Position numbers and translations under genes: made by a program. Under the pieces are notes generated by a model, which had not been told where the DNA came from, did not search any database, and saw only the letters and a list, made by a program, of their open reading frames with translations. Below are positions 35,851 to 46,559 of a stretch of 64,000 nt of DNA, piece by piece (position 1 is the stretch's first letter; every line of letters starts with the position of its first letter). The stretch is from Balaenoptera acutorostrata (lineage: Eukaryota; Chordata; Mammalia; Artiodactyla; Balaenopteridae). The stretch spans positions 46,303,269-46,367,268 of the forward strand of contig NC_080069.1 in assembly GCF_949987535.1 (NCBI RefSeq). The letters are read 5' to 3'.

Positions 35851-36228
35851 TTTTTTTTTTTTTTTAGTTTTTTAAAATAAATTTATTTATTTAATTTATT
35901 TACTTTTGGCTGCATTGGGTCTTTGTTGCTGCGCGCGGGCTTTCTCTAGTTGCGGCGAGCAGGGGCTACTCTTTGTTGCCGTGCACGGGCTTCTCATTGC
36001 AGTGGCTTCTCTTGCTGGGAGCATGGGCTCTAGGCGTGCGGGCTTCAGTAGTTGTGGCACTCGGGCTTCAGTAGTTGTGGCTCATGGGCTCCAGAGAGCA
36101 GGCTCAGTAGTTTTTGCGCACAGGCTTAGTTGCTCTGCGGCATGTGGGATCTTCCCAGACCAGGGCACGAACCCATGTCCCCTGCATTGGCAGGTGGATT
36201 CTTAACCACTGCACCACCAGGGAAGCCC
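35851..36228 (-). mobile_element. CHR-type SINE, long older variant, antisense
   Basis: Minus strand head GGGCTTCCCTGGTGGTGCAG, B-box region GGGTTCGTGCC-like and mutated, long body with two adjacent GCCCGAAGCC-type segments (seen here as GGGCTTCAGTAGTTGTGGC twice), and a poly-A tail. It is about 70 bp longer than the two other SINEs, consistent with an older subfamily. Confidence 0.92.
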
Positions 36229-36745
36229 ACAATTAGAATAGTTTTAACATGCCTATCCACCTGTGAAACCATCACCACAATCCAGATCATGAGCATATGA
36301 ATCCCCCCCAAAAGTTTCCTCTTGTCCCTTTGCAATCCCCTCCATGCTCCCTCCCTCCCATCCTCAGGAAAACACTGGCCATTATAGGTTAGTTTGCATC
36401 TTCTATGATTTTAGATCAATAGAATCATACAGTGTGTGCTCTTTTTTTGTCTTACTTCTTTCACTTGGCATAGTTATTTTTGAGATTCATTGTTGCTGTT
36501 GAAGATATCAAAAGTTCATTGCCTTTTATTGCTGCACAGCATTGCATCATATGGATAATAGATTTAGCACAATGTGTTCATCCAGTCACCTGTTGATGGA
36601 CAGCTGGGTTGTTCTTGGTTTGGAGCTATTGTATAGGAAGATGCTATGAGCGTTCATCTACAAGTCTTTGTATGGATATACATTTTTATTTCTTTTGAAT
36701 AAATACCTAGACGTGGAATGGCTGGGTCGTATGGTAATATATTAT
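36229..36745 (-). mobile_element. L1M 3'-end fragment, antisense
   Basis: Complement of the L1M ORF2 end and 3'UTR: ATACCTAGACGTGGAATGGC, TCCAGTCACCTGTTGATGGA, and CACCTGTGAAACCATCACCA near its truncated end, where the SINE begins. Confidence 0.85.
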
Positions 36746-37109
36746 CTTTGAGTAGATCTTGAACAATTGCATATTGTGTTGTAGGAAAGGATGATACCTG
36801 TGAACTTCTACATGTAGTTGTGGGATGCCTCCAAGTGCTTATCATGGAACCACAAAACATACACTTCCTTCTTTCTTTATCCTTCCCTCAACCCCACAGG
36901 TTTCTGCCTTGCTGGCTTCTTGCCTTCAAAACAGTTTATGAAGGAAGAATCCAACTTTTCTTCATGTCTCAAGATAGTGTGTGTACTTGGAGCCATCCTC
37001 CAAGTAATGGCTGTCTCTCCGTGGTTCCAGGATAACATTATAAGAGACCACATTGGTTTCCAAGGGGTGGGACAGGCTCACTGCATATTTATCCTGTTAC
37101 AGGAATCTG

Positions 37110-37124
37110 CAAATCTGGCATTTT
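37110..37124 (-). repeat. Right target-site duplication of composite retroinsertion
   Basis: Exact second copy of CAAATCTGGCATTTT, followed by unique DNA (GCACGG). Confidence 0.8.
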
Positions 37125-39095
37125 GCACGGAATTTTCATAATCAACCTGCTGAAGTGCCTTTAAGTTTAAGTAACAAATTTTTTCATTATTGAACTGATT
37201 TGGGTTGTTTTTATTTCTATTATTGGACAAATGAAACTATTTAAGAGATTATTCTATTTTATTCATTGAATATTCCCATGGTATTTATAAGAAAATATAT
37301 ACAACTTGTTTCATTTACTCTATTTTATGATACTTTAAGTATCATAATAGTTTTCAGTTTTTGTTAACTTTCAAGTTTCATTAAACTTTAGTGAAGTAAG
37401 CGTCCTGTTCTTTTCAGTGCTACTTCTTGATGTTTTAAGTGAATACAAAGTCTGTCACATCTTGTTTTAATTCAGAAGATGAGGATTTGGCTTTTTTTCA
37501 ACCTGCCACCACCCTTTGTAAATATTTACCTTCTTTCCACCCTCTCATTATATTTATATCACATCTTTAGATTAATATCATATAATGAATAGGGCATGAT
37601 ATTAATCATTTAAGTCTTTTATCACTCTTTCCCTGTAAACCACAAAACTACTATTATTTGTATATTGACCCTCCTGGACTGATTTTTTGTTTTTTTTAAT
37701 ATTTTTCTTTACTATTTTATCGTTTTTTTTTTTTCTGGGAGCTTCTGGAAACACAGTTTTTAAAATGTCTATGAAATTACATTTTGTCATTATATTCTTA
37801 ATTTCCAACAGTTCTTTTTATTCTGTTTTTTATTTTATTATATATTTATGTATGAAAATACTTCCTCTGAAGATATTAACTTTTGTTTTAAAATGTATTT
37901 TACCCTTTGAATGTTTTTTAAATCTTGAATTACTTTTATCCATTTATTCTTATAGTCCTGTCTTTCATTCATATTTGGCAGTTTTAAACTCTGGCTTAAT
38001 TTTAAGATTGAAGAACAAACATAAAATTTGTATGTATATATACTTTCTTTGGGGGTGGATGGTAAGCCTCACTATTAGTGAATTAGGTTTTTTTATTTTA
38101 TTTATTTTATTTATTTTATTTGATCAAACCCCAGTGTCAGGTGTTTTCATTTAGGCAGATCAATTTCCACTGAGAGGAATTTTCTAATAATATATCTTCA
38201 GTAATCTTATATCTTCAGTAGGCTTGTGTTGAGGTTTAGGTGCTAATAAGTTTCCTGACAGTATTTTCAAAAGCAGTTGGGGAAAAATGACTGTTGCTCT
38301 AATGTTAAATGCAGAACCTCACCCCTGATCTCAGGCTAGGCATGGTGTCCACAATTGTGCAATTTCTCTAGTTAATACTCTCAGGAGACCAAAACTTTAT
38401 TCTGTTATTCTGAGGATTGCAAGAAAATATGGGAAAATAGACATTTCTCATCAAAATGTACAGTCAATCTTATTTTCAGCTACAATGGAGCCTCATTTTC
38501 AAAAATATATAGTGCTTCCAATTCTTGAATACTTCTAGTGTTATAAAGCATGCAGAGTCCTCCTAATTGGTGCCACTATCCCTTACTAGGCTTTTTCAGA
38601 ATTGCTATTTAAGTTTACAGCTTTTTAATATATTTTATAGATTCCAAAATATGGCTATCATCTTTTCTTTTTTTCATTTAGTTTGTTCTTATGGGTTCAT
38701 CCCCTTTTACCTTTTTACTTCTACTTTTCATGTGATTTTGTGAGACAGCAGCAATAAATGTATGCATTTAATCTGCCATGTTTAATTTGAAAAGTACTAT
38801 TTTAAAAATGTAACAAACATATCTAAATCAATACTTTTATAACTATTTAAATGTATTAAATCTTTTGAAAATAATGCAAATCAAATGTTTTAATTTTGAT
38901 GTGAACATTTCCTATTAATTTATTTTAGGATTCCATTTTCCAATTTTAACACAAACTCACTTATAGTTTATTAATTTTATAATCGATTATGTTTTATCTT
39001 ATCTACCTATTTATCAGTTTCTTTCCTTGACATTGTTTCTAAAATCCCTCTGAGTTTACTCTTCTTACCTTATTCTCTGTTAACTTTTTCAATGA
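37125..39095. other. Unique T-rich sequence
   Basis: Very AT-rich with several T-runs (for example 37726-37735) and TTTA repeats at about 38093-38120. The open frame 37687-38154 (+, 155 codons) is almost all F, L, I, Y and S from T-rich DNA and is not a credible protein. Confidence 0.5.
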
Positions 39096-39099
39096 GGTA

Positions 39100-39360
39100 T
39101 TGTGAGTGGTGACCTCTCAACAATTTTATATCTGAAGTGTTTTATTTTTTCTAGACATAGAATTTTAGGTTAACCAGTTTCTAATTTTTGTTTTTGTGTA
39201 AATTTTGATTATTTTCTCTGGTATCTGTGTTTTCTGATGAGAATTCTGCTGTTAATCTTAGTGTTCACTTTTAGCTAATCCATCTCAAGTTTTTTCTTTA
39301 TACTTAATGATCTTCAAATTCAGCTCTGTGTGTCAAGGTGTGGAATTATTTACTCAGTGC
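39100..39360 (-). repeat. HAL1/L1-like ORF1 relic, antisense
   Basis: TTTCTGATGAGAATTCTGCT and GTTAATCTTAGTG followed by GTGTCAAGGTGTGGAATT is the complement of the C-terminal ORF1 region of old L1 or HAL1 elements. No open frame. Confidence 0.55.
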
Positions 39361-39389
39361 TAGTGGTGAAACTTTAACATGAAGTTTCA

Positions 39390-39620
39390 AGACTTTATTG
39401 AATGATAGTCCCACTGCAGTATTGATATTTGGGCCAGATAATTGTTTGTTGTGGGGGCTGTCTTGTGCCTTGTAGGATGTTTAGTAGTGTGCCTGGCTAC
39501 TAAAGTTGTCAGTAGCAACTTTCCAGTCATGACAAAATGTCTCCTAAGACAGGACCAAATGTCTCCTGGGGTGGGGAGAGGGAAGAGGGAGACAAAATCA
39601 CTCCTCATCGAGAACCACTG
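39390..39620 (-). mobile_element. MER5A-type hAT (Charlie) non-autonomous transposon
   Basis: GGGCCAGATAATTGTTTGTT, GTAGGATGTTTAGTAGTGTG, CCAAATGTCTCCTGGGGTGG and the inverted-repeat end GAGAACCACTG are MER5A landmarks in antisense order. The left inverted repeat is degraded. It has no transposase; immobile today. Confidence 0.85.
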
Positions 39621-39628
39621 ATTTAAAC

Positions 39629-39953
39629 TATCGATACATAAATAAAAGAGAAAGAATTATAATTTTTCTATAGACTATCAAAAGTTTCTGAAAAAATTGT
39701 TTGTTATGAAAAAGTATTTCTTTAAAAATTATGTTTTCTTATAACTTGATGACTTTAATACAAATTAGAGTATTTCTCACCAGATTTATGGCATAACTCT
39801 TGCATTATTTTGGTAATTAAAATATTCAAGAATTTGCACTTAATTTGATGAGCATCATGGAATGTCTACTTGAACATGTCCTGAATCCAAAGAGATTCTT
39901 TCTTTACTAAATTATTGCTGATGGACTTTATCACAAGCTACATTAGAAATATA
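39629..39953. other. Unique AT-rich spacer
   Basis: Nothing recognised. Confidence 0.5.
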
Positions 39954-40379
39954 AATAGTTAAAAAAAAAACCTTACGGTTATAAATTTTTCTTCTGTCCC
40001 TTTGAGATGCATATGGATCTCCTATAATCCAGGAATATCTTTCTCAAGGACCTGGCAGCCATACCTTTGAAATACCATCATTAAGAAAGACAGGGCCCCT
40101 CTCTCCCAGTCTCCATGGGAGCATAGGAACCTACCTTGCACATTACAGTCAGCAAACCCAGATGGCCTAATTACATCCACCAAACCGCTTCCCGCTTGTT
40201 TATAACTTTCCACTCCCCTGACTTTGCTGAAGCCCCTGCTCGTTCATCCTCCCTACTCTTCATTCTCTGGTTAAAATACCCAGTCACCTCTGTACAAACT
40301 GGAATTGAGCTCAGCTCTTTCCCTTGCTGCAGTAGTTACTGAATAAAATTGGACTTTTCCACCTTAAAAAAAAAAAAAA
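39954..40379 (+). repeat. LTR-like or retroposed sequence with polyA tail, unassigned
   Basis: A GC-richer 370-bp stretch ends TGAATAAAATTGGACTTTTCC, with AATAAA about 22 bases before a run of 13 A (40367-40379). It has a TTAAAATACCC TATA-like box near 40272. This layout suggests an ERV LTR or a processed transcript. AGAAATATA occurs on both sides (39945-39953 and 40380-40388 region), a possible short duplication. I cannot name the family. Confidence 0.4.
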
Positions 40380-40388
40380 GAAATATAG

Positions 40389-43300
40389 ACTGTAGGTTTT
40401 CTACCTAAACCCAGAACTCATCAAGAGAAATTGATTAGAAACTCATTATTAGGAGTCTGGAAGCATGAAATTTAAATAAAATCTCTTTTTCTGTTAAGAA
40501 TTGGAGATAAAGTAAAGGACTTTAAAGTGTTTCTGCTAAAAAATATTTTTATCTTTCATACCTCTTGAGTTTTCTATAGGAATCCTACCTTAATACTTTA
40601 AAAAATTGACTTGTGTTATTTAAGTTGGCATATATCACAAGTCACATAAAAAGTATAAACATGATTTGTATGTATGTTAACGAGAAGGCCACAGTAGTAT
40701 GGGGTATCATGTCCATTTGTAAAGGAAGTCTATAAAAATTAAAACATTAATGTTAATCTAGTGATTCAGAGCTGATAATTTTTTCCAAAACTGACTAACA
40801 ATTTCTATTATTTCCATATTTCTCTGCTTATATCTGAGTAAAAAATAATTCCTTGATCCTGATAAAAAGCATTTTCTAGAACACTTTTCTTTTGGAAGCT
40901 TATGCTTTAACAAGTAGATAGATATGGGTCATGTCACGTGCAACATGAATTTTATCCCACAGTGTATCCTAGGAAAACAGAGACTTTCAGTCACTAGAAG
41001 TTCCTGAGCTCACAGCTGTTTACCTAATGCACCTAAGAATTAGGGAAAATAATTTTGTTTGAATATATCAAGTTATTGTGTTATATCACTTTCAGAGCTT
41101 GGTAGGCCTTGTTTAAATTTAGGTCTACTTTATTCTACCATTGTGTGCATATGTGTGTGTGTGTTCATGTGTGTATGCATGCCTGTAGGAGAGAGGGTTT
41201 GTTTGGGGGAGGGAAAGAGCAAATACACGGATTATGTCATTTATTCATTTATTCACTCAAAATATTATTTGAGGACTTTCTATATGCTAGACACCCTACA
41301 GTCAAGAGAGAAGGAACCTGGGCCTTTGAGGGACCTTGTACTACCATGTCATCTCATCTTTCTGGACTGCCTTGCCAGCTCAGATTTCTATTTAGCCTCT
41401 GTTGAAGTAAGCAACCAATATCCTAATTAATACAAGGTGCATGAGTAGGCGCTTACATTCTATATGTGCCATACCATTTTATAGAATTCCATGAGGAAGA
41501 AGAGAATGCTGACTATCGGATGTCTGGAACACATATCTCAATTCCTAATTTGTAATTTGTTTGCTCATGTGTTCATGGTTTGTATTTACCACTAGCTTAT
41601 AATCCGTGTAATGACAGGACCATGTCACTTTTGTTCCTCTTTCCCTTTCACAATGCTGCAATGCAGATATGGTGGTGCTGACCTAAATTCAACAATGTGG
41701 CGAGGGAAACTACTTCTGGATGAAATTTTTGGAAAGTGTCATTGGTAAAATTTCTTCAAGGCTGTGGAAATCAACACTCAATCTCAAGTACTATTTTGTT
41801 GCCTGACCCACTATACAGATCATTAGGTCTTCCTCCAATAACCTTCTCTTCTCCCCCATGGAGCTCTTTAAAGTTTGGGAACCCATATTAAATTGACTGT
41901 GAACTCAGGCAATGGAATATGACTTAAATAGTACGTGTTTTGTGTGTGAAATTCTCCTGGGGCTATCTGGAACCATGGAAGGTTGAGAATAGACTTAAGC
42001 AAAACACTGTGAAAAATTTCTTAAATTGAAAATAAATATGTATCACCCAAAATATACATAGATATTAACACATTGGTAATTTTCTAGTAACAGAAATGCT
42101 GCCATCTTAACACAGTGGACTGTGTAATAAGAATGACAGGTCCTATCCTAGTCATGAAAAGAAATGAAGTAACAGTGAAGTCATGAAAAAAAATTAAAAA
42201 TGATTCACTATAATGATAGGGATGTCATATTTCTCATCTAGCAAAGGTTATTTAGTTATTTATATTCATTATACATGTTAATGAAACTTAAGTTGTGCAG
42301 AATGGTTGACAAACTAGCATGTGGCCATAGCTACTGACCTCTCATGCTAAGGCAGGAAATTCATCCAGTATAAATGGCAAAAAGGTTCTAACCAGGCATT
42401 GTATTTAAAATTTCTTATTCTGTTTTCTCCCTTATAAGTTCCTCAAGAATAGTGGAATTGACATTATACTATTTTCTTGTGTTCTAAAACAGAATCCGTT
42501 TTTGCAGGGTCTTATTCATACATGGTTGGCATTTTACTAGCTTTTATTAACGAGTGATATAAATAATGCTGTTATTTAAATCTTTGTTCAGTAGGTATTA
42601 ACTATGAAGACAAATACTCTACTTAGTTATTTAAATAATACTGTCAGCAATTTTAGAGGAAAAAAGAAGCTTTTCTTGAAATTATCATTGTCTGTATAGT
42701 TTCAACTTAATAGTATAGCTTCCATTATGCTTATGATCTATAAAATTACTGTGCATTTGGTATTAATGGAAAGCATATTTTTTACTACTCAGTTTGCTTT
42801 AGGCTTCAGGCATGTTAGGGCCTCAACAACATGGTCTGGTGAGGAATAAGAAGGGTGGTGCTGGATAGCGTTGATTGGGCTAAATTGTTAGCTTCTCAGA
42901 CCGTGGAAGAGTGCAGTTAGCCTAGCCACCCAATGATTCTTGAAAATTAATCCATTCAAAGAATGGACAAGATCAGTTCATTAGGAAAATGGGGAGAAAA
43001 TATTGCTTCCTAGAGAAAGAGTTTAGCTTGGTAGGTAATGTATTACCTACCTAGGATACGCTTCCAGGGGTCTGAGGTTCAGACAGGAATTTTTACCTAG
43101 CAAAGAACTAAATTGTCTGTGGAAAAACTTAGCAGAAGCTTAGTTGTTTGGTTTAAGACACTATGGTGAGGAATAGGAGGAGGCTAATGACCGGGCAGCA
43201 TGGGGATACACAGGACTCCATATGAGCCTTCCCCGTTTCAAATCTGAATTAAACTTACCATGAGATCAAGAGTTTTGCTATAGCTCATACCTTAGCCAGG

Positions 43301-44189
43301 ATTTGTTCTAGAATCTATAGGGTTTAGCATTTGTGTGAAAACCATCAGTTTTGTGCAAATAATTGTGTAATAGGCCAGAGTCTGTCAGAAGTATATTACA
43401 TTGAAATATATTACAGTTTTGGAAATGCAATGTGAATTTAAAAACTAGAAACACACAATCACTGTCAAAAGTGGGTGGGGAAAATGTTGAATTTTTGATA
43501 AATATGTGATGTGATGTGATTCCCAGGGACACATAGATGTTGGAGATGATCCTTCGAATCATCAAAGCAGGATATGTTCCCATCCTCCTCCTCATCTCTT
43601 TTCCTTCATCTTTTCAACTCACTCTCCCTCTGTCTTTCTCTCTCATTTTGAGGAAATAAACCAGGAGGTATCTGGATAACCATATGGCCCAATAAACACT
43701 TTAAGTAGATCAAATCCTACACCGTTGATACACATAATTTAAGAACATAATGTTTTTCTCTGGATTTCATTCGGAAGGTTTACTTCATAACAACTAAATG
43801 TAAGCATAGTACAGTGGTTTAAATTAGTATTGCTGGAAATTATATCTAGCAGCCTAAACACTGCAAATTTTACAATTGAAAAATGTATTTGCTTTATGTT
43901 CTCTGACTTTTTTCATGCTTAATGTTACTAAGGTTGTCATTTGTTATCTGACATCACATTCACATTTTTTACGTGACAGCATCACATGGCGTCAACCAAA
44001 GCACCACTAGACATTAAAAGTCAGTCTGTATTTTCAGTGTATATTAGTGCTTTTATCTGAACATTAACTTTTACATTTCTTCACTTTGTACTGAAATTGA
44101 CAACACTGACATTTCATTAACATGTATTATGTTTCCTGTTCACTTATTTTTCTCTTGTTTTCTTTGTAACTTACACTGTGTGCATCAGT
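40389..44189. other. Unique sequence with faint L2 traces
   Basis: No gene was recognised. TCATTTATTCATTTATTCAC with a following GAGGACTTTCTATATGCTAG near 41239-41300 is L2-like in antisense. A TG-rich run lies at 41143-41177. Two overlapping open frames at 41059-41430 cross that run and are not convincing. Confidence 0.45.
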
Positions 44190-44580
44190 CAGCGTTCTCA
44201 TATCTATCTATCTATCCATCCATCCATCCATCCATTCATGAAATTGGTTCATGTGATTGTGGGAGCAGGCAAGTTCAAAATCGGTGGGGTAGGCATTCAG
44301 GCTGAAAACTCAGAATTTGAAATAAACACAGGATTTGAATATATAGTCCTGAGGCAGAATCTTTTCTTTGGGAAACCTCAGTTTTTGTTCTGAAGACCTT
44401 TCAACTGATTGTATGAGGCCCACCCACCTTATCAGGGTTAGCCTACTTAAATCAATTGATTGTAGATGTTAACCACAGCTGCAAAATTTATTCATGGCAG
44501 CACCTAGATTAGTGTTTGATTAAATAGCTGGAAACTATAGCCTAACCATGTTGACATGTAAAACTAACAATGATCACACT
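44190..44580. repeat. Ancient interspersed repeat, family not assigned
   Basis: AATTGGTTCATGTGATTGTG, GAGGCCCACCCACCTTATCA, GTAGATGTTAACCACAGCTG and an end near AAACTAACAATGATCACA are a familiar ordered set from an old mammalian LTR-like repeat. I am not certain of its name. It begins with the microsatellite listed separately. Confidence 0.5.
44201..44236 (+). repeat. TCTA/TCCA tetranucleotide microsatellite
   Basis: Four TCTA units grade into about five TCCA units. Confidence 0.9.
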
Positions 44581-46370
44581 TTGCAAACTCCCCCCCTTTT
44601 TTTTTTGTGATAAAAGCTATGACATGGGAACCATTTAGGATTTAAAGAGTGTTACATTAACAATTTCAGATGTACTTACCCTTGAAATCAGAGTACTGTA
44701 ATTACTTTGAAATACAATCTTAAAACACAGTGAAGGAATATAGGATCCCAAGTTACCTTAGGAATACCTAAATTATCCCCCTTCCTGAGCCTAATCTAAT
44801 AGATGAAAAAATTATATGTAAAAATTATATATGTATAACCTTAATTCTCTCTAAAAAATAATAAAGTTTTAAAGCTGAGAGTATCAAGGGTCACATGAAA
44901 ATATTAAGTCTGTGTAGGAAGTGCCAGGTATCTTCTAGGGTAAAAAAATTATTAAGATAAAGACAGTACTAGTCTCTCATAGCTGACTGTCAGGTAATTA
45001 TAGTAAAATATGACTAACTAATTATATAATTATGAGGATACTAATAAAACATAAAGGAAAAAAGTGTATAACTTAGCCTGGGGCATCAGTTGAAGCTGCC
45101 AAAATAAGGTGAGTCTGGAAAGATGCTTTCTTAGGTAAGCAATGTCGACACAAATAATCAATAAACAGTCAATAATAGGAATAGAAAAGAGCTTTTTTGA
45201 GCTACACTGAAGACTATATCCTGGGAGACACAGATTCAGGAAGCATTTGAATTGTGTTCCACTGGGCTACAAAATGGGGGAGGCTTATACGGGCAAAAAC
45301 CGCAAAGTTATATAAGATGTTTGTCAAGAATTAGGACTGGAGCTGGCAAGAAGTAAGGGTGCTCATTAAGAAAGGATTAGTTGGTGTCCGAAATGATCAT
45401 ACAGTTACAGTGGGAGACCTGGAGACCATAAAGTTGCAGCTGGCAGCTGCTAACATATATTGTTTTGAAAATGGCTGGTGGTGTCTTTGAGTTTGATACA
45501 GTTCAGAAAATTCAAGTTCTCACTGATGCAGGAACATGACTGAAAGCACATCCACAATGGCCACCTGGCTCCATTTTGAATGCCTGAATCAGTTACTCCA
45601 TTTTGACTTTTTAAGTGCATTATTTTCTTTAATGGTTAAAGCAGATGTATAATGCATGTTTGACAGGCCATAAGAAAGGCTGTTCTAGTTAGCATAAAGT
45701 TCAAGCCACATTATGCAGAAGCCAGGATGACTTCCTCATATCTCAGTATGTGAAAATTTCTTCCATCAGCAGCATGTATAAGGATGGTAGCATTCTAATT
45801 ACAGAGAAATACTTATGGATAATTTGGATGTATGAAAAACCACAGAAAACACAATGCCTTGGCAGAAAGGCAAGCAAGTGACATAGTTGCTAGAATTGGT
45901 GAAGCTCTCAAAAATTGATAGGAGGTGAGTCCCCTGAGGTTAACACAGTTTGAAAATCACTGCACTCCAAGATGCTGCTTTTAAGTCATGTGTACAACTG
46001 GTATAAATCTCCACTGTGTAACAGAATTTTTGTAAGAAATTGTATTTCTTGTACTCTGCTGCTGTCCTGTTCTTATAGGTACAGTGGACTCTCTCTTCAC
46101 TAGGACAAACATGCTGTTAAAGGTTTTAATTGCAGTTACTGCTTGGCCAGAAATAGTCTGATCTCTACATTTAGTGTAGGAAGCAGGATAATCAAGTCTT
46201 GGTCAGTGTTGTGCTGGTAAGAAAAGGAGAAGGTAAGGAAGAAGAAAAGGAAAAAGGAAAAAGAGGTGGTGAAAAAAATGTGTTTAGAGTAAGGAGGGAA
46301 TGAAAGAAATAGGGCAGAGGTGGAGGGGAAGGGGGGAAAATACAACAGTAATAAAAAGCAGTAATAATTT
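44581..46370. other. Unique sequence with a polypurine tract
   Basis: No gene or confident repeat was recognised; the 45050-45620 part is less AT-rich and could be an unrecognised LTR. A polypurine tract is listed separately. Confidence 0.45.
46219..46341 (+). repeat. Polypurine (A/G) tract
   Basis: About 120 bases of nearly pure A and G on the + strand, with one short interruption (GTGTTT near 46280). Confidence 0.85.
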
Positions 46371-46374
46371 AACA

Positions 46375-46555
46375 TATGAAAGAGCTTTCCATCTTCAATT
46401 AATTAATACTCATTATATTCTCTGTTTTATCAATAGAAACTCAGTCTTAAGTATTTAGTGCTTAAATGAATTGGCCAATATAGCACAGCCAATAAATATA
46501 AGAGCTGGATAAATTCCAAAGGCCATGCTTAGCACTATTTATAAAGTCAAATCTG
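46375..46555 (-). repeat. MIR SINE, antisense
   Basis: GAAACTCAGTCTTAAGTATT, GAATTGGCCAATATAGCACA, AAGAGCTGGAT and GGCCATGCTTAGCACTAT follow the MIR antisense order. Confidence 0.7.
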
Positions 46556-46559
46556 CAAA

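Larger units (their letters stand above)
35851..37109 (-). mobile_element. 1.26-kb composite retroinsertion ending in a CHR SINE
   Basis: Flanked by a perfect 15-bp duplication. Read on the minus strand it has about 365 bp of unassigned sequence, then an L1M 3' piece (36229-36745), then a complete CHR SINE and an A-tail. The SINE has no matching duplication at its own head (36229), so the whole block seems to have moved as one RNA that ended at the SINE A-tail. The alternative is two separate events with a coincidental repeat. Confidence 0.6.

Noticed and set aside
37687..38154. 155-codon + strand open frame resembling a membrane protein
   Set aside because: Its hydrophobicity comes from T-rich DNA (F, L, I, Y, S); it contains low-complexity TTTA repeats and no conserved feature.
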